From an uncultured Lachnospiraceae bacterium (GTDB taxonomy: Bacteria > Bacillota > Clostridia > Lachnospirales > Lachnospiraceae): DNA of 64,000 bases. Location of the stretch: assembly GCA_910589195.1 (NCBI GenBank), contig CAJUTC010000005.1, positions 53,958 to 117,957 on the forward strand. Direction: 5' to 3'. Numbering within the stretch: the first letter of the stretch is position 1; the number at the start of each line of letters is the position of its first letter. Below are positions 17,140 to 26,745 of this stretch, piece by piece. Below the pieces are notes generated by a model. It searched no databases and was not told the origin of the DNA. It was given only the letters and a program-made list of their open reading frames with translations. Made by a program: the position numbers and the translations under genes.

Positions 17140-18174
17140 CTAGCCAGCCTCCCAATAAAGAACCCCGTTTTTTTCCTCCCTGGTTACAAAGTCTTCATCC
17201 AGAAGATATTCCAGGCAGGAAAAGGTTTTACTGGTAATCATTTTTAGGAACACAAATTGCTCCTGATTTTTTGGAAGTTCCTGAACCCCATAGGCTAACA
17301 TGGCAATCTGCACTACCGTCATAGGCCGCCTTCCGTGCCGTACTAATTGTTTAATAATATGGATTTTTTCCAGATACGCAAACACAATATGATCAATGGT
17401 TTTCTCCATATCTTCTCCTTCCAGCATGGTATTGTGGGAAGGGAACAGCCGATAGCTTCTTAACTGTTCCTTCACATACTGTAAGGAGTCAAAATATCCT
17501 TTCAGCAAATGCTCATCTTTATAACTGGTAGCTACGATTGGAACAATTTTTTTAATGATCTGATCACCGCTGAAAAAAAGCTTTGCCTGGTGATCCGCAA
17601 GCCCCATTTGCCCAAGGGTATGCCCTTTTAATGGGATGGCTTCCAGCTTATAATCGCCATAGCAGAACTGGTCATTGGGAGATACCGGAATATAGTGGAA
17701 CTGGGATATATTAAACTCTTTTAACGTATCCTCCTCCACTGCCTCTGTAAACATGTCCCACAGCTTAGAGGTGCGCTCCTTTGTAATTCCCACATACCCT
17801 AAGACCCTGGCCTGATCTTCGTAGCTTTGGGAATTATAATGAAGACAGTCGTAATGATGGCGTTCCTCTTTGGGGCTCATAAAAATCCTGGTTCCCAGCC
17901 GTTCTACCATATAAGCCAGACCGCAGTGATCATGATGCTTGTGGGTAAGAAACAAATCAAGATGGTCAAAGGAAATCCCAAGGGTATTCATCGCCCGCTC
18001 CAGGTTCATCATACAGTCTTCATCATGAAACCCCACATCGATCATCAGGCTCCGGTTTCGTTCCCGATCCTTTCCTGGAATAATAAAGATATTTATTTTA
18101 TTAATGCTTTTAAATTTGCTGCAAAGTTCCAGGCGATAAATCCCCGGAAGAATCTCTGCAAGGTTTTCTCCCAT
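17140..18174 (-). CDS. MBL-fold metallo-hydrolase
   Basis: Metallo-beta-lactamase-fold hydrolase of 344 residues. The metal site THKHHDHCG (HxHxDH, about 76-84) is preceded by LMIDVGFHDE; the next ligands are the histidine of LKGHTLGQMG (about 185) and the aspartate of FFSGDQI. The C-terminal about 90 residues (from EKTIDHIVFAYLEKIHIIKQ) form an alpha-helical winged-helix-like tail seen in the glyoxalase II/LACTB2-like branch. Substrate unknown. ATG at 18174 is preceded by GGAGT. It is the last gene of a probable minus-strand unit starting with the thioesterase at 20243. Confidence 0.85.
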   Translation of the reverse strand: MGENLAEILPGIYRLELCSKFKSINKINIFIIPGKDRERNRSLMIDVGFHDEDCMMNLERAMNTLGISFDHLDLFLTHKHHDHCGLAYMVERLGTRIFMSPKEERHHYDCLHYNSQSYEDQARVLGYVGITKERTSKLWDMFTEAVEEDTLKEFNISQFHYIPVSPNDQFCYGDYKLEAIPLKGHTLGQMGLADHQAKLFFSGDQIIKKIVPIVATSYKDEHLLKGYFDSLQYVKEQLRSYRLFPSHNTMLEGEDMEKTIDHIVFAYLEKIHIIKQLVRHGRRPMTVVQIAMLAYGVQELPKNQEQFVFLKMITSKTFSCLEYLLDEDFVTREEKNGVLYWEAG

Positions 18175-18273
18175 ACTCCTACCTGCTTTCTGTCAATCCG
18201 TACTGCCAAAAACAATACGTTTTCTGTCCCGCGGCTAATTCACGCGCGTGCGTGGCGGATTCCCCTTTCCTGT

Positions 18274-18801
18274 CTATGTCGTTTTTTGGCTGCTCTTCTG
18301 ATTCAGCTTCTTAATTAAAAAGTGGACTGCTACGGCGATCCCTGTTCCCAACAATGCGCCGGCTAATACATCGGTAGGAAAATGAACGAATAAGTAAAGC
18401 CTGGAAAATCCGATAAAACTGGCTAAAGCCAAGAACGCCACCCCCCATTTCCGGTTATAAAAAAGAATACTGACAGCGGCTTCAAAGCTTGCCAGCGTAT
18501 GGCCGGATGGGAAGGAAAAATCGGTTGGACTTGAAACCAGTAAAATCACTCCGGTATCAATCCAGCAAGGACGCTGCCGATGGAAAACGGGCTTTAACAC
18601 GCAATTTCCAATTACCGCTCCAACAGCCAGTGAAATCAGGATTGCAAACCCTAAATCTCTGGTTTTTTGACAGCAAGCCAGCACAGTTCCTGTTAAAATC
18701 CAAAACCATCCTGCTTCCCCTAAGAAAGTGACTGCCACCATTACCGGATCTAACCATGGGCGATGAAGGCTTAAAAGCCAGTAAAGAAATGTAAATTCCA
18801 T
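18274..18801 (-). CDS. PAP2-family membrane phosphatase
   Basis: Membrane phosphatase of 175 residues with five to six hydrophobic segments and all three PAP2 motifs: KPVFHRQRPC (K-x6-R-P), the serine-glycine-histidine motif FSFPSGHTLASFEA, and SRLYLFVHFPTDVLAG with the catalytic histidine and aspartate. Likely substrates are lipid phosphates such as undecaprenyl pyrophosphate or phosphatidic acid. It begins 15 bases after the oxidoreductase gene ends. Confidence 0.9.
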   Translation of the reverse strand: MEFTFLYWLLSLHRPWLDPVMVAVTFLGEAGWFWILTGTVLACCQKTRDLGFAILISLAVGAVIGNCVLKPVFHRQRPCWIDTGVILLVSSPTDFSFPSGHTLASFEAAVSILFYNRKWGVAFLALASFIGFSRLYLFVHFPTDVLAGALLGTGIAVAVHFLIKKLNQKSSQKTT

Positions 18802-18816
18802 TCAGCCCCCCATATT

Positions 18817-19803
18817 TTATAAATCTGTTCCGAATACAATCCCCGCATCCTTTCTGGCGGTAACCAAAAGTTCTGTAACCAAAAGCGTTTGGCCCAGGGA
18901 ATCATAGCAGGCCTGATAATCCTTCCTGGCAAGCTGCCGGGAAAATTCCTCCATTTCCTGAGCTAGTGTCCCCTGCTTTGTTTCCTGGCTAAGGATCTGC
19001 GTCACCCCGTTCTGTATGAATTCCGCATACTGGCTGGAACTTACCGGCCCTTCTAAGCGAAGGCACCCCTCATCGCCCTGAACCATGCCAAAGCAGGGGC
19101 TGTCGGAATCCTTAGCGCCACAGCATACTGCCTGGAACCCATCATATCCCATGGTAACGATACCAGAAGTATCAATCCCATTATATCCCAGGTTGGCCGC
19201 ATATTTCACCCATTTGGGTTTTCCAAACAATGCTGCCACAAAATGCAGGTTGTACATGTTGATGTCATAAAGGCACCCTCCGGAAAGCATCGGATCAAAA
19301 ACCGGAGGGACTTTTCCCTGGCGGTACTGGCTATACCGGATGGAACGCTTAGAATAATTGCATTGTACCAGCCGTATCCTTCCTACCCGCCCCAGATTTC
19401 GTTTGACTGCCTGGAAATTTCTCGAATAATGAAGCTTGCATGCTTCCCACAAAAACAGCTTTTTCTTTTTCGCATTCCGGATCAGTTCCTCTGCTTCTTC
19501 ATATTCCGTTGTAAAAGGCTTTTCACAAATCACATGCTTTTCGGCATTTAAAGCCTTTTTGGCATATTCATAATGGAGGCTGCTGATAATCCCGATGTAA
19601 ACGGTATCTATCTCAGTCCTGGTTAAAAAAACCGAATAATCTGTGTAAATTTCACGGATATGGTACTGATCCGCCAGTTCCCGCCCTGCATCCAGACTTC
19701 CCCTGCGGACACATATTGCCAATACTTTTACATCCGGAATATCTTTGATATCTTCCAGAAGGCTTTTTACAATCATGCCATTTCCAACTATGCCCAGCTT
19801 CAT
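18817..19803 (-). CDS. Gfo/Idh/MocA-family oxidoreductase
   Basis: NAD(P)-dependent dehydrogenase of 328 residues. The Rossmann start is LGIVGNGMIVKSLLEDI and the catalytic-lysine motif is VICEKPFTTEYEEAEEL (about 93-110). The C-terminal half is the substrate-binding beta-sheet domain. The metal-free subgroup typically oxidises sugars, inositols or dihydrodiols; the substrate here cannot be told. It follows the thioesterase gene by 23 bases and precedes the PAP2 gene by 15. Confidence 0.88.
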   Translation of the reverse strand: MKLGIVGNGMIVKSLLEDIKDIPDVKVLAICVRRGSLDAGRELADQYHIREIYTDYSVFLTRTEIDTVYIGIISSLHYEYAKKALNAEKHVICEKPFTTEYEEAEELIRNAKKKKLFLWEACKLHYSRNFQAVKRNLGRVGRIRLVQCNYSKRSIRYSQYRQGKVPPVFDPMLSGGCLYDINMYNLHFVAALFGKPKWVKYAANLGYNGIDTSGIVTMGYDGFQAVCCGAKDSDSPCFGMVQGDEGCLRLEGPVSSSQYAEFIQNGVTQILSQETKQGTLAQEMEEFSRQLARKDYQACYDSLGQTLLVTELLVTARKDAGIVFGTDL

Positions 19804-19826
19804 ATTTTTTGTTGTCCTTTCTGTAT

Positions 19827-20243
19827 TTACGGAAGAACGCCTTGGAACATCTGATCCATCTCCAGATACGTCTTTTTCAGGGAAACCGGCTTACCGTCAC
19901 GGCCCAAGAAACAATGTTTGGTTTCTCCCACACACCGCAATTCCCCTGTTTCTTTATCAGTTACGGAATACTCAATGGTCATTTTAATTCCGTTGTAAGA
20001 TTTTAACAGCGGGATAATCAGAACCGTATCGCCAAACCGGGTCATCGATTTATATTCGCAGGTAAGGGACAGGACCGGGCTGATAATGCCATGTTCCTCC
20101 ATCTCCTCATAGCCGATCCCCATCTGCTTCATTAAATCGGTCCTGGCTTCCTCAAACCACCGGATGTAATTGGAATGATGGATAATCCCCATCTGATCCG
20201 TTTCATAATACTGGGTTTTGTGTTCGTAAGCCTTTAATTTCAA
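19827..20243 (-). CDS. Hotdog-fold acyl-CoA thioesterase (YbgC/FadM-like)
   Basis: Single hotdog-domain thioesterase of about 138 residues. The signature YYETDQMGIIHHSNYIRWFEEART (split here: YYETDQMGIIHHSNY then IRWFEEART) holds the catalytic aspartate and the histidine-rich loop of the 4-hydroxybenzoyl-CoA thioesterase family. I favour the TTG at 20243, 9 bases downstream of AGGAG, over the ATG at 20252 that directly abuts AGGAG. It heads a minus-strand run with the oxidoreductase, PAP2 and MBL genes. The promoter at 20323-20351 overlaps the terminator of the upstream peptidase gene. Confidence 0.88.
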   Translation of the reverse strand: MKLKAYEHKTQYYETDQMGIIHHSNYIRWFEEARTDLMKQMGIGYEEMEEHGIISPVLSLTCEYKSMTRFGDTVLIIPLLKSYNGIKMTIEYSVTDKETGELRCVGETKHCFLGRDGKPVSLKKTYLEMDQMFQGVLP

Positions 20244-20284
20244 TTCAATCATCTCCTACATTAAACTTGGCTGCATCGCCCTTA

Positions 20285-20316
20285 AGCGGATAAACGGACC
20301 TGCGCCCTTATCCGCT
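20285..20316. promoter_or_regulatory. Inverted repeat in the thioesterase leader
   Basis: AGCGGATAA (20285-20293) and TTATCCGCT (20308-20316) are perfect 9-base arms around a 14-base loop, immediately downstream of the predicted start site. It would form a hairpin at the 5' end of the mRNA or serve as an operator. Confidence 0.5.
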
Positions 20317-20322
20317 GAGGGT

Positions 20323-20351
20323 AGTATAACATAAAAAAGAGGGCCTTTCCA
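20323..20351 (-). promoter_or_regulatory. Predicted promoter of the thioesterase operon
   Basis: Minus-strand TGGAAA (20351-20346), 17 bases, TATACT (20328-20323). The -35 box lies in the loop of the terminator of the preceding gene, so terminator and promoter share DNA. Confidence 0.5.
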
Positions 20352-20361
20352 GTCCCTCTTT
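20331..20361 (-). terminator. Intrinsic terminator after the M32 carboxypeptidase
   Basis: On the minus strand AAAGAGGG, a loop of about 10 bases, then CCCTCTTTTTT followed by AT. Stem and U-run are in the right order for termination of the carboxypeptidase transcript. Confidence 0.75.
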
Positions 20362-20470
20362 CTATTTTGCCCTCTTTCTCCATAAGTCTTGGTTGTTCTT
20401 TGGATGATGGCCTTTCAATCATTTAACCATGCTTTCGTTTTCCACACCTTCATATGCCGGCGGCGGATGT

Positions 20471-21967
20471 TTATTGCAAATGATAAAGGTCTTGGTATTT
20501 TTCTTTTAAATATTTTATATAATATTCCGGGTTAAAGTCCTCACCTGTAGTATCTTTCAGAATCGTCCTGCTATCTTTCAGCTTCCCGTACTGATGGATA
20601 TGTTCTTTTAAATACTCCCGAATGGCGCCTACTTTCCCGTCTTCCAAAAGTCCGTCAAAATCCATTTCCTTCTTCATATGATAGTAAAGCTGTGCGCCGA
20701 ACGCACTTCCCAGCGCATAAGACGGAAAATATCCAAAGGATCCCTGGGACCAGTGGATATCCTGAAGAACGCCTTCTTTATCACTTTCAGGACGGATGCC
20801 TAAATATTCCTCATATTTATCTGCCCACATTTTAGGCAGATCTTCCACTGCCAGTTCCCCCTCGATTAATTCCTTTTCCAATTCATACCGGATCAGTACA
20901 TGAAGGCTATAGGTCAATTCATCTGCCTCTGTCCGGATTAACCCTGGTTCCGCCTTATTTACTGCCCGTACAAACATATCCAGACCAATATCAAATAAGG
21001 ACTCCGGGAATGCTTCCTGCAGTTTTTCGTAAATGGGAACCCAAAAGCTCTTGCTGCGCCCGATTATATTTTCAAAAAACCGGGATTGGGATTCGTGCAT
21101 TCCCATAGATGCCCCCTGGCCTGCCAGGGTTTGGGTTAAATCGTCACAGATTCCCAGCTCATACACAGCATGGCCTGCTTCGTGAATAACAGAAAACAGG
21201 GAGCTGTCCAGATTATCATTATAATGGGTGGTAATACGCACATCTTTGTTGTGAAGATTGGTGGTAAACGGATGGGCGCTGGTTGCCATCACTCCCTTTG
21301 AAAAATCAAATCCCACATATTCTGCCAGGAACCGTCCGATTTTCTCCTGCTGGGCATCTGAAAAATCCCCGGTAAGGAAATCATCCCGTATCAAAACTTT
21401 GCTGGCTTTTACGGCTTTCAGCAAAGGAACCACCTCTTTTTTGATCAAACCGAAAAATTCATCTAAAAGCTCTATGGTAAATCCTGGTTCATATTCGTGG
21501 AGCAGAACATCGTACTTTTTCTGCTCCTCCTTTGCCTGGTATCCGGCAAATTTTTTCTGGAATTCAATTACTTTTTTTAATATTGGGGCAAACTTCCCAA
21601 AATCATCCGCTTCTTTGGCTGCCGCCCAGATACGGGCAGAGTCGGAAACCAGGCGCGCAAATTCCTGGTATTCTTCCTTTGGAATGCACTCCAGCTTTTC
21701 CAACTCATTGGAAAGCTCTCTAACTTGCGCTGTTTCTTCCAAAGTCAGGGTGCCATCTTCTTTGCAGGCCTTTACCAGTTCCTTTACCTGATCATTATTG
21801 ACCGCCTGAAAATACTCGCCTGATAAAATGCCGATTACATTTCCTGTCAGCTCTCCCGCTTCTTTTGGCGCTAAGGTTTCATTGTCCCACTCAAACAAAG
21901 CCAGCGCTGTCTTAAGCGCCATCGCGCGATCCAAATGGGTCTTTAGCGCATCAAAATGTTTGCTCAT
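20471..21967 (-). CDS. M32-family (Taq-type) carboxypeptidase
   Basis: Zinc carboxypeptidase of 498 residues, mostly helical. The metal site is SVIHEAGHAVYELG (HExxH, about residue 257), followed by the family's ASMGMHESQSRFFENIIGR, which carries the third ligand and the conserved HES-Q-R element. The C-terminal GSFGYFPSYALGSAFGAQL is also typical. Length fits. The start ATG at 21967 has AAAGGAATTGCGGAT upstream. It is followed by a clear terminator at 20331-20361. It probably works with PepF in cytosolic peptide breakdown. Confidence 0.93.
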   Translation of the reverse strand: MSKHFDALKTHLDRAMALKTALALFEWDNETLAPKEAGELTGNVIGILSGEYFQAVNNDQVKELVKACKEDGTLTLEETAQVRELSNELEKLECIPKEEYQEFARLVSDSARIWAAAKEADDFGKFAPILKKVIEFQKKFAGYQAKEEQKKYDVLLHEYEPGFTIELLDEFFGLIKKEVVPLLKAVKASKVLIRDDFLTGDFSDAQQEKIGRFLAEYVGFDFSKGVMATSAHPFTTNLHNKDVRITTHYNDNLDSSLFSVIHEAGHAVYELGICDDLTQTLAGQGASMGMHESQSRFFENIIGRSKSFWVPIYEKLQEAFPESLFDIGLDMFVRAVNKAEPGLIRTEADELTYSLHVLIRYELEKELIEGELAVEDLPKMWADKYEEYLGIRPESDKEGVLQDIHWSQGSFGYFPSYALGSAFGAQLYYHMKKEMDFDGLLEDGKVGAIREYLKEHIHQYGKLKDSRTILKDTTGEDFNPEYYIKYLKEKYQDLYHLQ

Positions 21968-22051
21968 ATCCGCAATTCCTTTCTATGTTTGTTCTGCTTT
22001 TAGATCCTACCTCTTAATATGTTCCTATCTTGATTTTTTATGAATCTTTTC

Positions 22052-25000
22052 TCAATTCCATTCAGTCTTGCTGCCGTTCTTTCCTTTTGTTACCACCAGT
22101 TTTGTTTCGATCTGTTCTTTCAGCTCCGTTACATGGGAAATCAGGCCTACCAGACGTTTTCCGTCGGACAATTCACTTAAAATCCGAATGGCCTGCATCC
22201 TGGCCTCTTCACTTAAAGACCCAAAGCCCTCATCGATAAACATGGTATCCATCCGGATACTTCCTGCTGAATTTTGTATCATATCTGCCATTCCTAGCGC
22301 CATAGCTAACGCCGCGATAAAGGATTCTCCTCCGGAGAGTGTTTTCACATCTCTTATTTGGTTATTTACCAAGCTGTATACGTCCAAGTCAAGCCCCACC
22401 TCACCTTGGGATCCTAATTCTTTCATGTCCCGGCACCTTAACAGGAATTGGCCAGACGACATCTGATACAAGCGCTTATTGGCTTCCTTAATTATCATAG
22501 AAAAATAGCTTCTTTGGATATACGTCTGAAAATTCATATGGCGCTGGCTTACTTTGCCGTTAGCCGTATCATCCAGACGTTTTACCAATTCATAGGCAGA
22601 GCGCAGCTTCTTTCTGGCATTCCACAAATCCGTACCGCGGCTTAAAACCCCGCTATTTTTTGTGTAAATATGGTATGCCAGACGGCTTTCTTTTTCCAGC
22701 TCCTTTTGAATCCTTCGCTCATGCTCTAATTTTTCTTCCAGGCCTTCTGTTTGAATCCGCTCCTTTCCCTGGATCTGCATGCGGCAGTGCGTAAGCCGCT
22801 CCTGGCTTTTGATCTGGTCTTCCCGGTATTCCAGGCAGCGCTCACTGGCCTCTTTCTGCCAATCTTCCGCCCTAAGCGCCAGACCGTATTCTTCACGGGA
22901 TGAAAATCCCTGCCCTTCCAGCTCACAAAAAAATTCTTCCTTCCCTTTTGCCACTTCCTGACACAGCCGTTCTCCATTAGAGGTTCGCACCGTAAGGCTG
23001 CCCTGGCAGGTTTTTATCTGCCCTTCCAATTCCTGGAACTGCCTGTCTGCCTCCTTGGCTCGTTCCTCTAGCTCCTTTTTTTCTTCCTGAGCCTGGCGGC
23101 AGGCTTTTATAGCCAGCTCTTTCTCTTTGTATTGAAGGGACTGTTCCATCAATTGAATCCGGGAAATAATAGAAGCTTTTTGAATTTCCAGCTCCTTTTG
23201 CTTCCGTTCCAGTTCCTCCTGTTTGGCCCTGTAACGTTCCTGAAGCTGTTCCAGATCTTCTTTTTCTTTTTTATGGAGCCCAAGCTGCTCCTCTGCTGCC
23301 TGAGCCTGCCTCCTGGCTTGTTCCTTTTCCTCTAACTCTTCCTGGCACCGGTTCCATGCCGCCTTCCCCAAATCATTTAATTCCTGTATGTTCTTTCCTT
23401 CTACCTGCATTCCCAAAAGGCGGCGTCCTTCATAATCCGCTACCTGCTTTTGGCCTTCGTATTGCTGGCGCTGTTTCTGAAGCCGTTCATAGACTTGCTG
23501 CATCTGTGTGGTTGCCTGCTGCATCTTCTGTTTTGCCAAGTCCAGATTCCTTCGCTCCACTGCCAGGCTACTCCCTTTCGCCGGGTTTGGATGATGGATG
23601 GAACCGCAGACCGGGCAGGCAGATCCTTCTTTCAAAGAAGCGGCTAAAAAGCCGGCCTGGCCTTCCAGAAAACGGCTGTAGAGCGTTTCGTAATGGACCG
23701 TATTCTCCTTCACCTGCCAGTTAACATTCTCATACTCTTGTTCCTCTTCCTTTACCTGGTCTTGATACCTGGCTGCCAGCTTTAAGGAAGCTCCAAACTT
23801 TTTCAGATTTTCCTTTTGTTCCTTTAACATCTCGGTTTCATGTTCCAAAACCGGAAGTGTTTCTCGAAGCCCCTGTTCCCGCTCCATTAACGGCGTAAGC
23901 GCCTTTAACCGCTCCTTGCCCTTTAAAAGCTCTCGTTCCAACTCCACTTTTTGAGTAGAAAGGGCTGCCCTGGTCTGCTCCAATAACCTGCTCTGCCTGT
24001 TCAATTCCCCTAAGCGGTCATATTCTGCCAGGCTATCCTGAATTTTTTCAATCTTTGCCGTCAGCCTGGGGATAGCATCCCTAAGCGCTTCTTCTGCCTG
24101 CTCCTTTTGTTTTTGTGTGGCGCCCTTTTTTGCCTCTAGCTCAAAAAGCTGCTGCCCCAACTTGGCAATCTCCCTTTGGCATACGCTTGCATCTTTTTCC
24201 TTTTCTTTCCAATTCTCTTCTTTCCGCTTAACTTTAGACGCTCGTTTGGCTTGCTCCACCTCCATCCCCAGCTTATCCATCTCTTCTTTCCGGTCATCCA
24301 GCTTCCCGCAAGCTTTCAAAGCCTGATCAAACTGGACAAAAAGCTGCTTCTGCTCCCTTGCATGGCCAATAAGCTGATTTAAACTTTCCTGTTCCTTTTG
24401 GCAGGCCTCTAATCCCTTTCTCAATACAGTTTCTTTCTCCCAGGCCTCAGCCATCACACATTCCACCAGATTTAAAATCGGCTCAAACCCGCTTTCTGAA
24501 AAATGCTCTATTTCTTCCCATTCCGCCCCAAAGGCGCTTCCTGGAATCAATTCCACATCCTCCATTTCCCTCCGGAGTTTCTTTTTATTTTCTTCCAATT
24601 CACCGGCTAAGACTTTCGCCCTGGCCCGCAATTCCTCTTCCATCGCGGAATAAATCCTGGTATTGAAAATCTTTGCGAAAATCTCTTTCCTCTCCTTTGA
24701 AGGCGCTTGAAGAAGTTTTAAAAAGTCGCCTTGGGCAATCATGGCAATCTGGGTAAACTGGTTTCCATCCAAACCCAGAATCGAAATCAGCTTTTGGTTC
24801 ACCTCTCTGACCTTTCCCGGAAACACCGACTGATCTGGAAGAATCAGCTCCGCCTTTGGCGCTTCCTCCACAAGGGTACGAGTCCCGTCCTTATTCCGCC
24901 GCTTACTTGCCCGAAACTGCCTGGGATACCGGATCACCCGGTAATGCTCCCCCTTGTAACGGAATGTAAAGTCCACAAAGGTAGGCGTATCCTCTGAGGC

Positions 25001-25207
25001 ATACTGGCTGCGCATCATTTCCCCTTCCCGCTTTCCTCCGCTGGTTTCCCCATACAAGGCAAAGGTAATCCCGTCAAAAATCGTCGTCTTTCCTGCCCCA
25101 GTATCCCCGGTAATCAGGAATACCCCATGATCCATTTTGCTAAAATCTATGGTTTCCACGCCGCCGTAAGAGCCAAAAGCTGACATGATTAATGAAACCG
25201 GTTTCAT
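22052..25207 (-). CDS. sbcC: Exonuclease subunit SbcC (Rad50-like)
   Basis: SMC-like ATPase of the SbcCD nuclease, which opens hairpins and trims DNA ends. Residues 1-200 hold Walker A (GDTGAGKTTIFDGI). A long coiled coil follows with a zinc hook CPVCG near residue 525 (EGSACPVCGSIHHPNPAK). A second coiled coil leads to the ABC signature TLSGGESFIAALAMALG and Walker B MFIDEGFGSLSEEA (about 920-985). At 1051 residues it is full length. The start ATG at 25207 overlaps the sbcD stop by 4 bases (ATGA), so the two are translationally coupled. Confidence 0.96.
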   Translation of the reverse strand: MKPVSLIMSAFGSYGGVETIDFSKMDHGVFLITGDTGAGKTTIFDGITFALYGETSGGKREGEMMRSQYASEDTPTFVDFTFRYKGEHYRVIRYPRQFRASKRRNKDGTRTLVEEAPKAELILPDQSVFPGKVREVNQKLISILGLDGNQFTQIAMIAQGDFLKLLQAPSKERKEIFAKIFNTRIYSAMEEELRARAKVLAGELEENKKKLRREMEDVELIPGSAFGAEWEEIEHFSESGFEPILNLVECVMAEAWEKETVLRKGLEACQKEQESLNQLIGHAREQKQLFVQFDQALKACGKLDDRKEEMDKLGMEVEQAKRASKVKRKEENWKEKEKDASVCQREIAKLGQQLFELEAKKGATQKQKEQAEEALRDAIPRLTAKIEKIQDSLAEYDRLGELNRQSRLLEQTRAALSTQKVELERELLKGKERLKALTPLMEREQGLRETLPVLEHETEMLKEQKENLKKFGASLKLAARYQDQVKEEEQEYENVNWQVKENTVHYETLYSRFLEGQAGFLAASLKEGSACPVCGSIHHPNPAKGSSLAVERRNLDLAKQKMQQATTQMQQVYERLQKQRQQYEGQKQVADYEGRRLLGMQVEGKNIQELNDLGKAAWNRCQEELEEKEQARRQAQAAEEQLGLHKKEKEDLEQLQERYRAKQEELERKQKELEIQKASIISRIQLMEQSLQYKEKELAIKACRQAQEEKKELEERAKEADRQFQELEGQIKTCQGSLTVRTSNGERLCQEVAKGKEEFFCELEGQGFSSREEYGLALRAEDWQKEASERCLEYREDQIKSQERLTHCRMQIQGKERIQTEGLEEKLEHERRIQKELEKESRLAYHIYTKNSGVLSRGTDLWNARKKLRSAYELVKRLDDTANGKVSQRHMNFQTYIQRSYFSMIIKEANKRLYQMSSGQFLLRCRDMKELGSQGEVGLDLDVYSLVNNQIRDVKTLSGGESFIAALAMALGMADMIQNSAGSIRMDTMFIDEGFGSLSEEARMQAIRILSELSDGKRLVGLISHVTELKEQIETKLVVTKGKNGSKTEWN

Positions 25208-26379
25208 GCTTCCTCCTCCTTTGCCTTCTGAATCACTTCCAGAATCAGCTCCTCTTCTTCCTGATTCATGGGAACCCCCTGGATTTCCTGGTAAAAGTTC
25301 CGGAAGGCTTCCATCGGATCCAGCACATGCGCCACCTGCGATTCTTCTGAAAGCTCCACCCTGCTTCGGCTGTTATCCACTTTCACCTCTAGCAGAAATG
25401 GGTAGTATTCTTCCAACTGCTCCCTTGGCCGGAATCGTTCCGCTTCATCGGTTAACGTCACGGAGATAAAATCCTTCCGACGGTCTTTTTGCAGCTTTTT
25501 TGCCCGCTCTAATACTTCCTCCAAAGTTCCCCTTTCTTTCCTTACGTCCTGAACAGGAACAAGCGGGATGGTTTCAATCTTGGCTTCTTTTTCTTTTTCC
25601 TCTAATGTCACCATGGTAATGGACTTTTCCTGGCTGGCTTCACTGACAGAATATTTAAGAGGCGTTCCGCAGTAGCGGATACCCGGTTTTAACATCCACT
25701 GGGAGCCGTGAAGATGCCCTAACGCCACGTAATCAAACTCTTTTACGCAAGATACGTCTACACTGTCGATCCCTCCCACCGAAATATACGCCTGCTCCGA
25801 TTCACATGTTTTGGGATACTGAGCTCCTGAAATATAAAACTGGTGGGACAGGAGTACATTCCGCTTTGTAAAATCAATTTCCTCCCGGCTAAGAATTTCT
25901 TCTATGGCCCTCTGGTAACTGACGCTGGTTCCTTCCGGGAACATGTGCCGCACATACCCCGGTTTTGTAAATGGAAGCAGGTACACAAACACCTCTCCGA
26001 ACGAGTCCTGAAGCACTACCTTTTTTAAATGCTCCTCCTGGCCTTTAGGAGGGAACGTTGAAATATAAATCCGGTTCCGTTCCAAAAAAGAACTGGCATA
26101 TTGGAGCCGCTCCGCTGAATCATGGTTTCCCGCAATCACGCAGACAGAAACCGGATGCTTACAATCTGCCAGGTCATTTAAAAATTCATCAAACACCGTA
26201 TAGGCTTCCCCGGAAGGCACCGATTTATCAAACACATCCCCCGCAATCAGGAGCGCGTCCGGGCAATATTGATCGATCTGCCTTACTATCTGTTTTAAGA
26301 TCAGCCTCTGGTTCTCTTTTAAATTATAAAAATGAAGCTGCTTTCCGATATGCAAATCGGAAATATGGAACAAACGCAT
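25204..26379 (-). CDS. sbcD: Exonuclease subunit SbcD (Mre11-like)
   Basis: Metallophosphoesterase nuclease of the SbcCD complex, 391 residues. The five metal-binding motifs are readable: HISDLHIGK (about 5-13), IAGDVFDKS, VIAGNHDS, VLLSHQFYI and ALGHLHGSQ. A GGGAGGG ribosome site lies 2-8 bases before ATG 26379. It is first of the sbcD-sbcC pair. Confidence 0.96.
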   Translation of the reverse strand: MRLFHISDLHIGKQLHFYNLKENQRLILKQIVRQIDQYCPDALLIAGDVFDKSVPSGEAYTVFDEFLNDLADCKHPVSVCVIAGNHDSAERLQYASSFLERNRIYISTFPPKGQEEHLKKVVLQDSFGEVFVYLLPFTKPGYVRHMFPEGTSVSYQRAIEEILSREEIDFTKRNVLLSHQFYISGAQYPKTCESEQAYISVGGIDSVDVSCVKEFDYVALGHLHGSQWMLKPGIRYCGTPLKYSVSEASQEKSITMVTLEEKEKEAKIETIPLVPVQDVRKERGTLEEVLERAKKLQKDRRKDFISVTLTDEAERFRPREQLEEYYPFLLEVKVDNSRSRVELSEESQVAHVLDPMEAFRNFYQEIQGVPMNQEEEELILEVIQKAKEEEA

Positions 26380-26454
26380 AATCCCTCCCGCTACAGCCTA
26401 AATGGCCTGCCCCTGTTGTCTGAATCGAACACAAACACATACTGTGGTCTTCCC

Positions 26455-26745
26455 CTACTGGAATTGTATTTTAATCGAAGAAATTCTTCCTGTTATCAAC
26501 GCGGTCTTTCCATCCAGGCTCCTGGGAACCTCGATTGTGGACTCCGTGTGAACCTTTACGTCAAAAATCATGCCGTTCTTTCCTCCTTTTGCCCGGAGCG
26601 GCTCCTTTTCGTCTGATAAATGCAACGTAAATTCCCCCATCCAAAGACCATAAATCTTCCTCCCCTTTTTGTTTAGATTATATTCTTTGGGAACCCTTAA
26701 TTTAGTACCCACAACTTTTTCCTCTGCTGAACCAATCGCAAACAT
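26455..26745 (-). CDS. Small protein of unknown function upstream of sbcD
   Basis: Not recognised. An open frame of 96 residues with a good ribosome site (GGAAGGACAGAA before ATG 26745). It starts MFAIGSAEEKVVGTKLRVP and has basic and aromatic stretches (NKKGRKIYGLWMGEF) and a C-terminal segment of alternating hydrophobics (TALITGRISSIKIQF), suggesting a small beta-barrel or sheet. There is no signal peptide or membrane segment. It precedes sbcD by 75 bases in the same direction and is divergent from the DUF1576 gene. Cotranscription with sbcDC is possible. No homology is claimed. Confidence 0.6.
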   Translation of the reverse strand: MFAIGSAEEKVVGTKLRVPKEYNLNKKGRKIYGLWMGEFTLHLSDEKEPLRAKGGKNGMIFDVKVHTESTIEVPRSLDGKTALITGRISSIKIQFQ

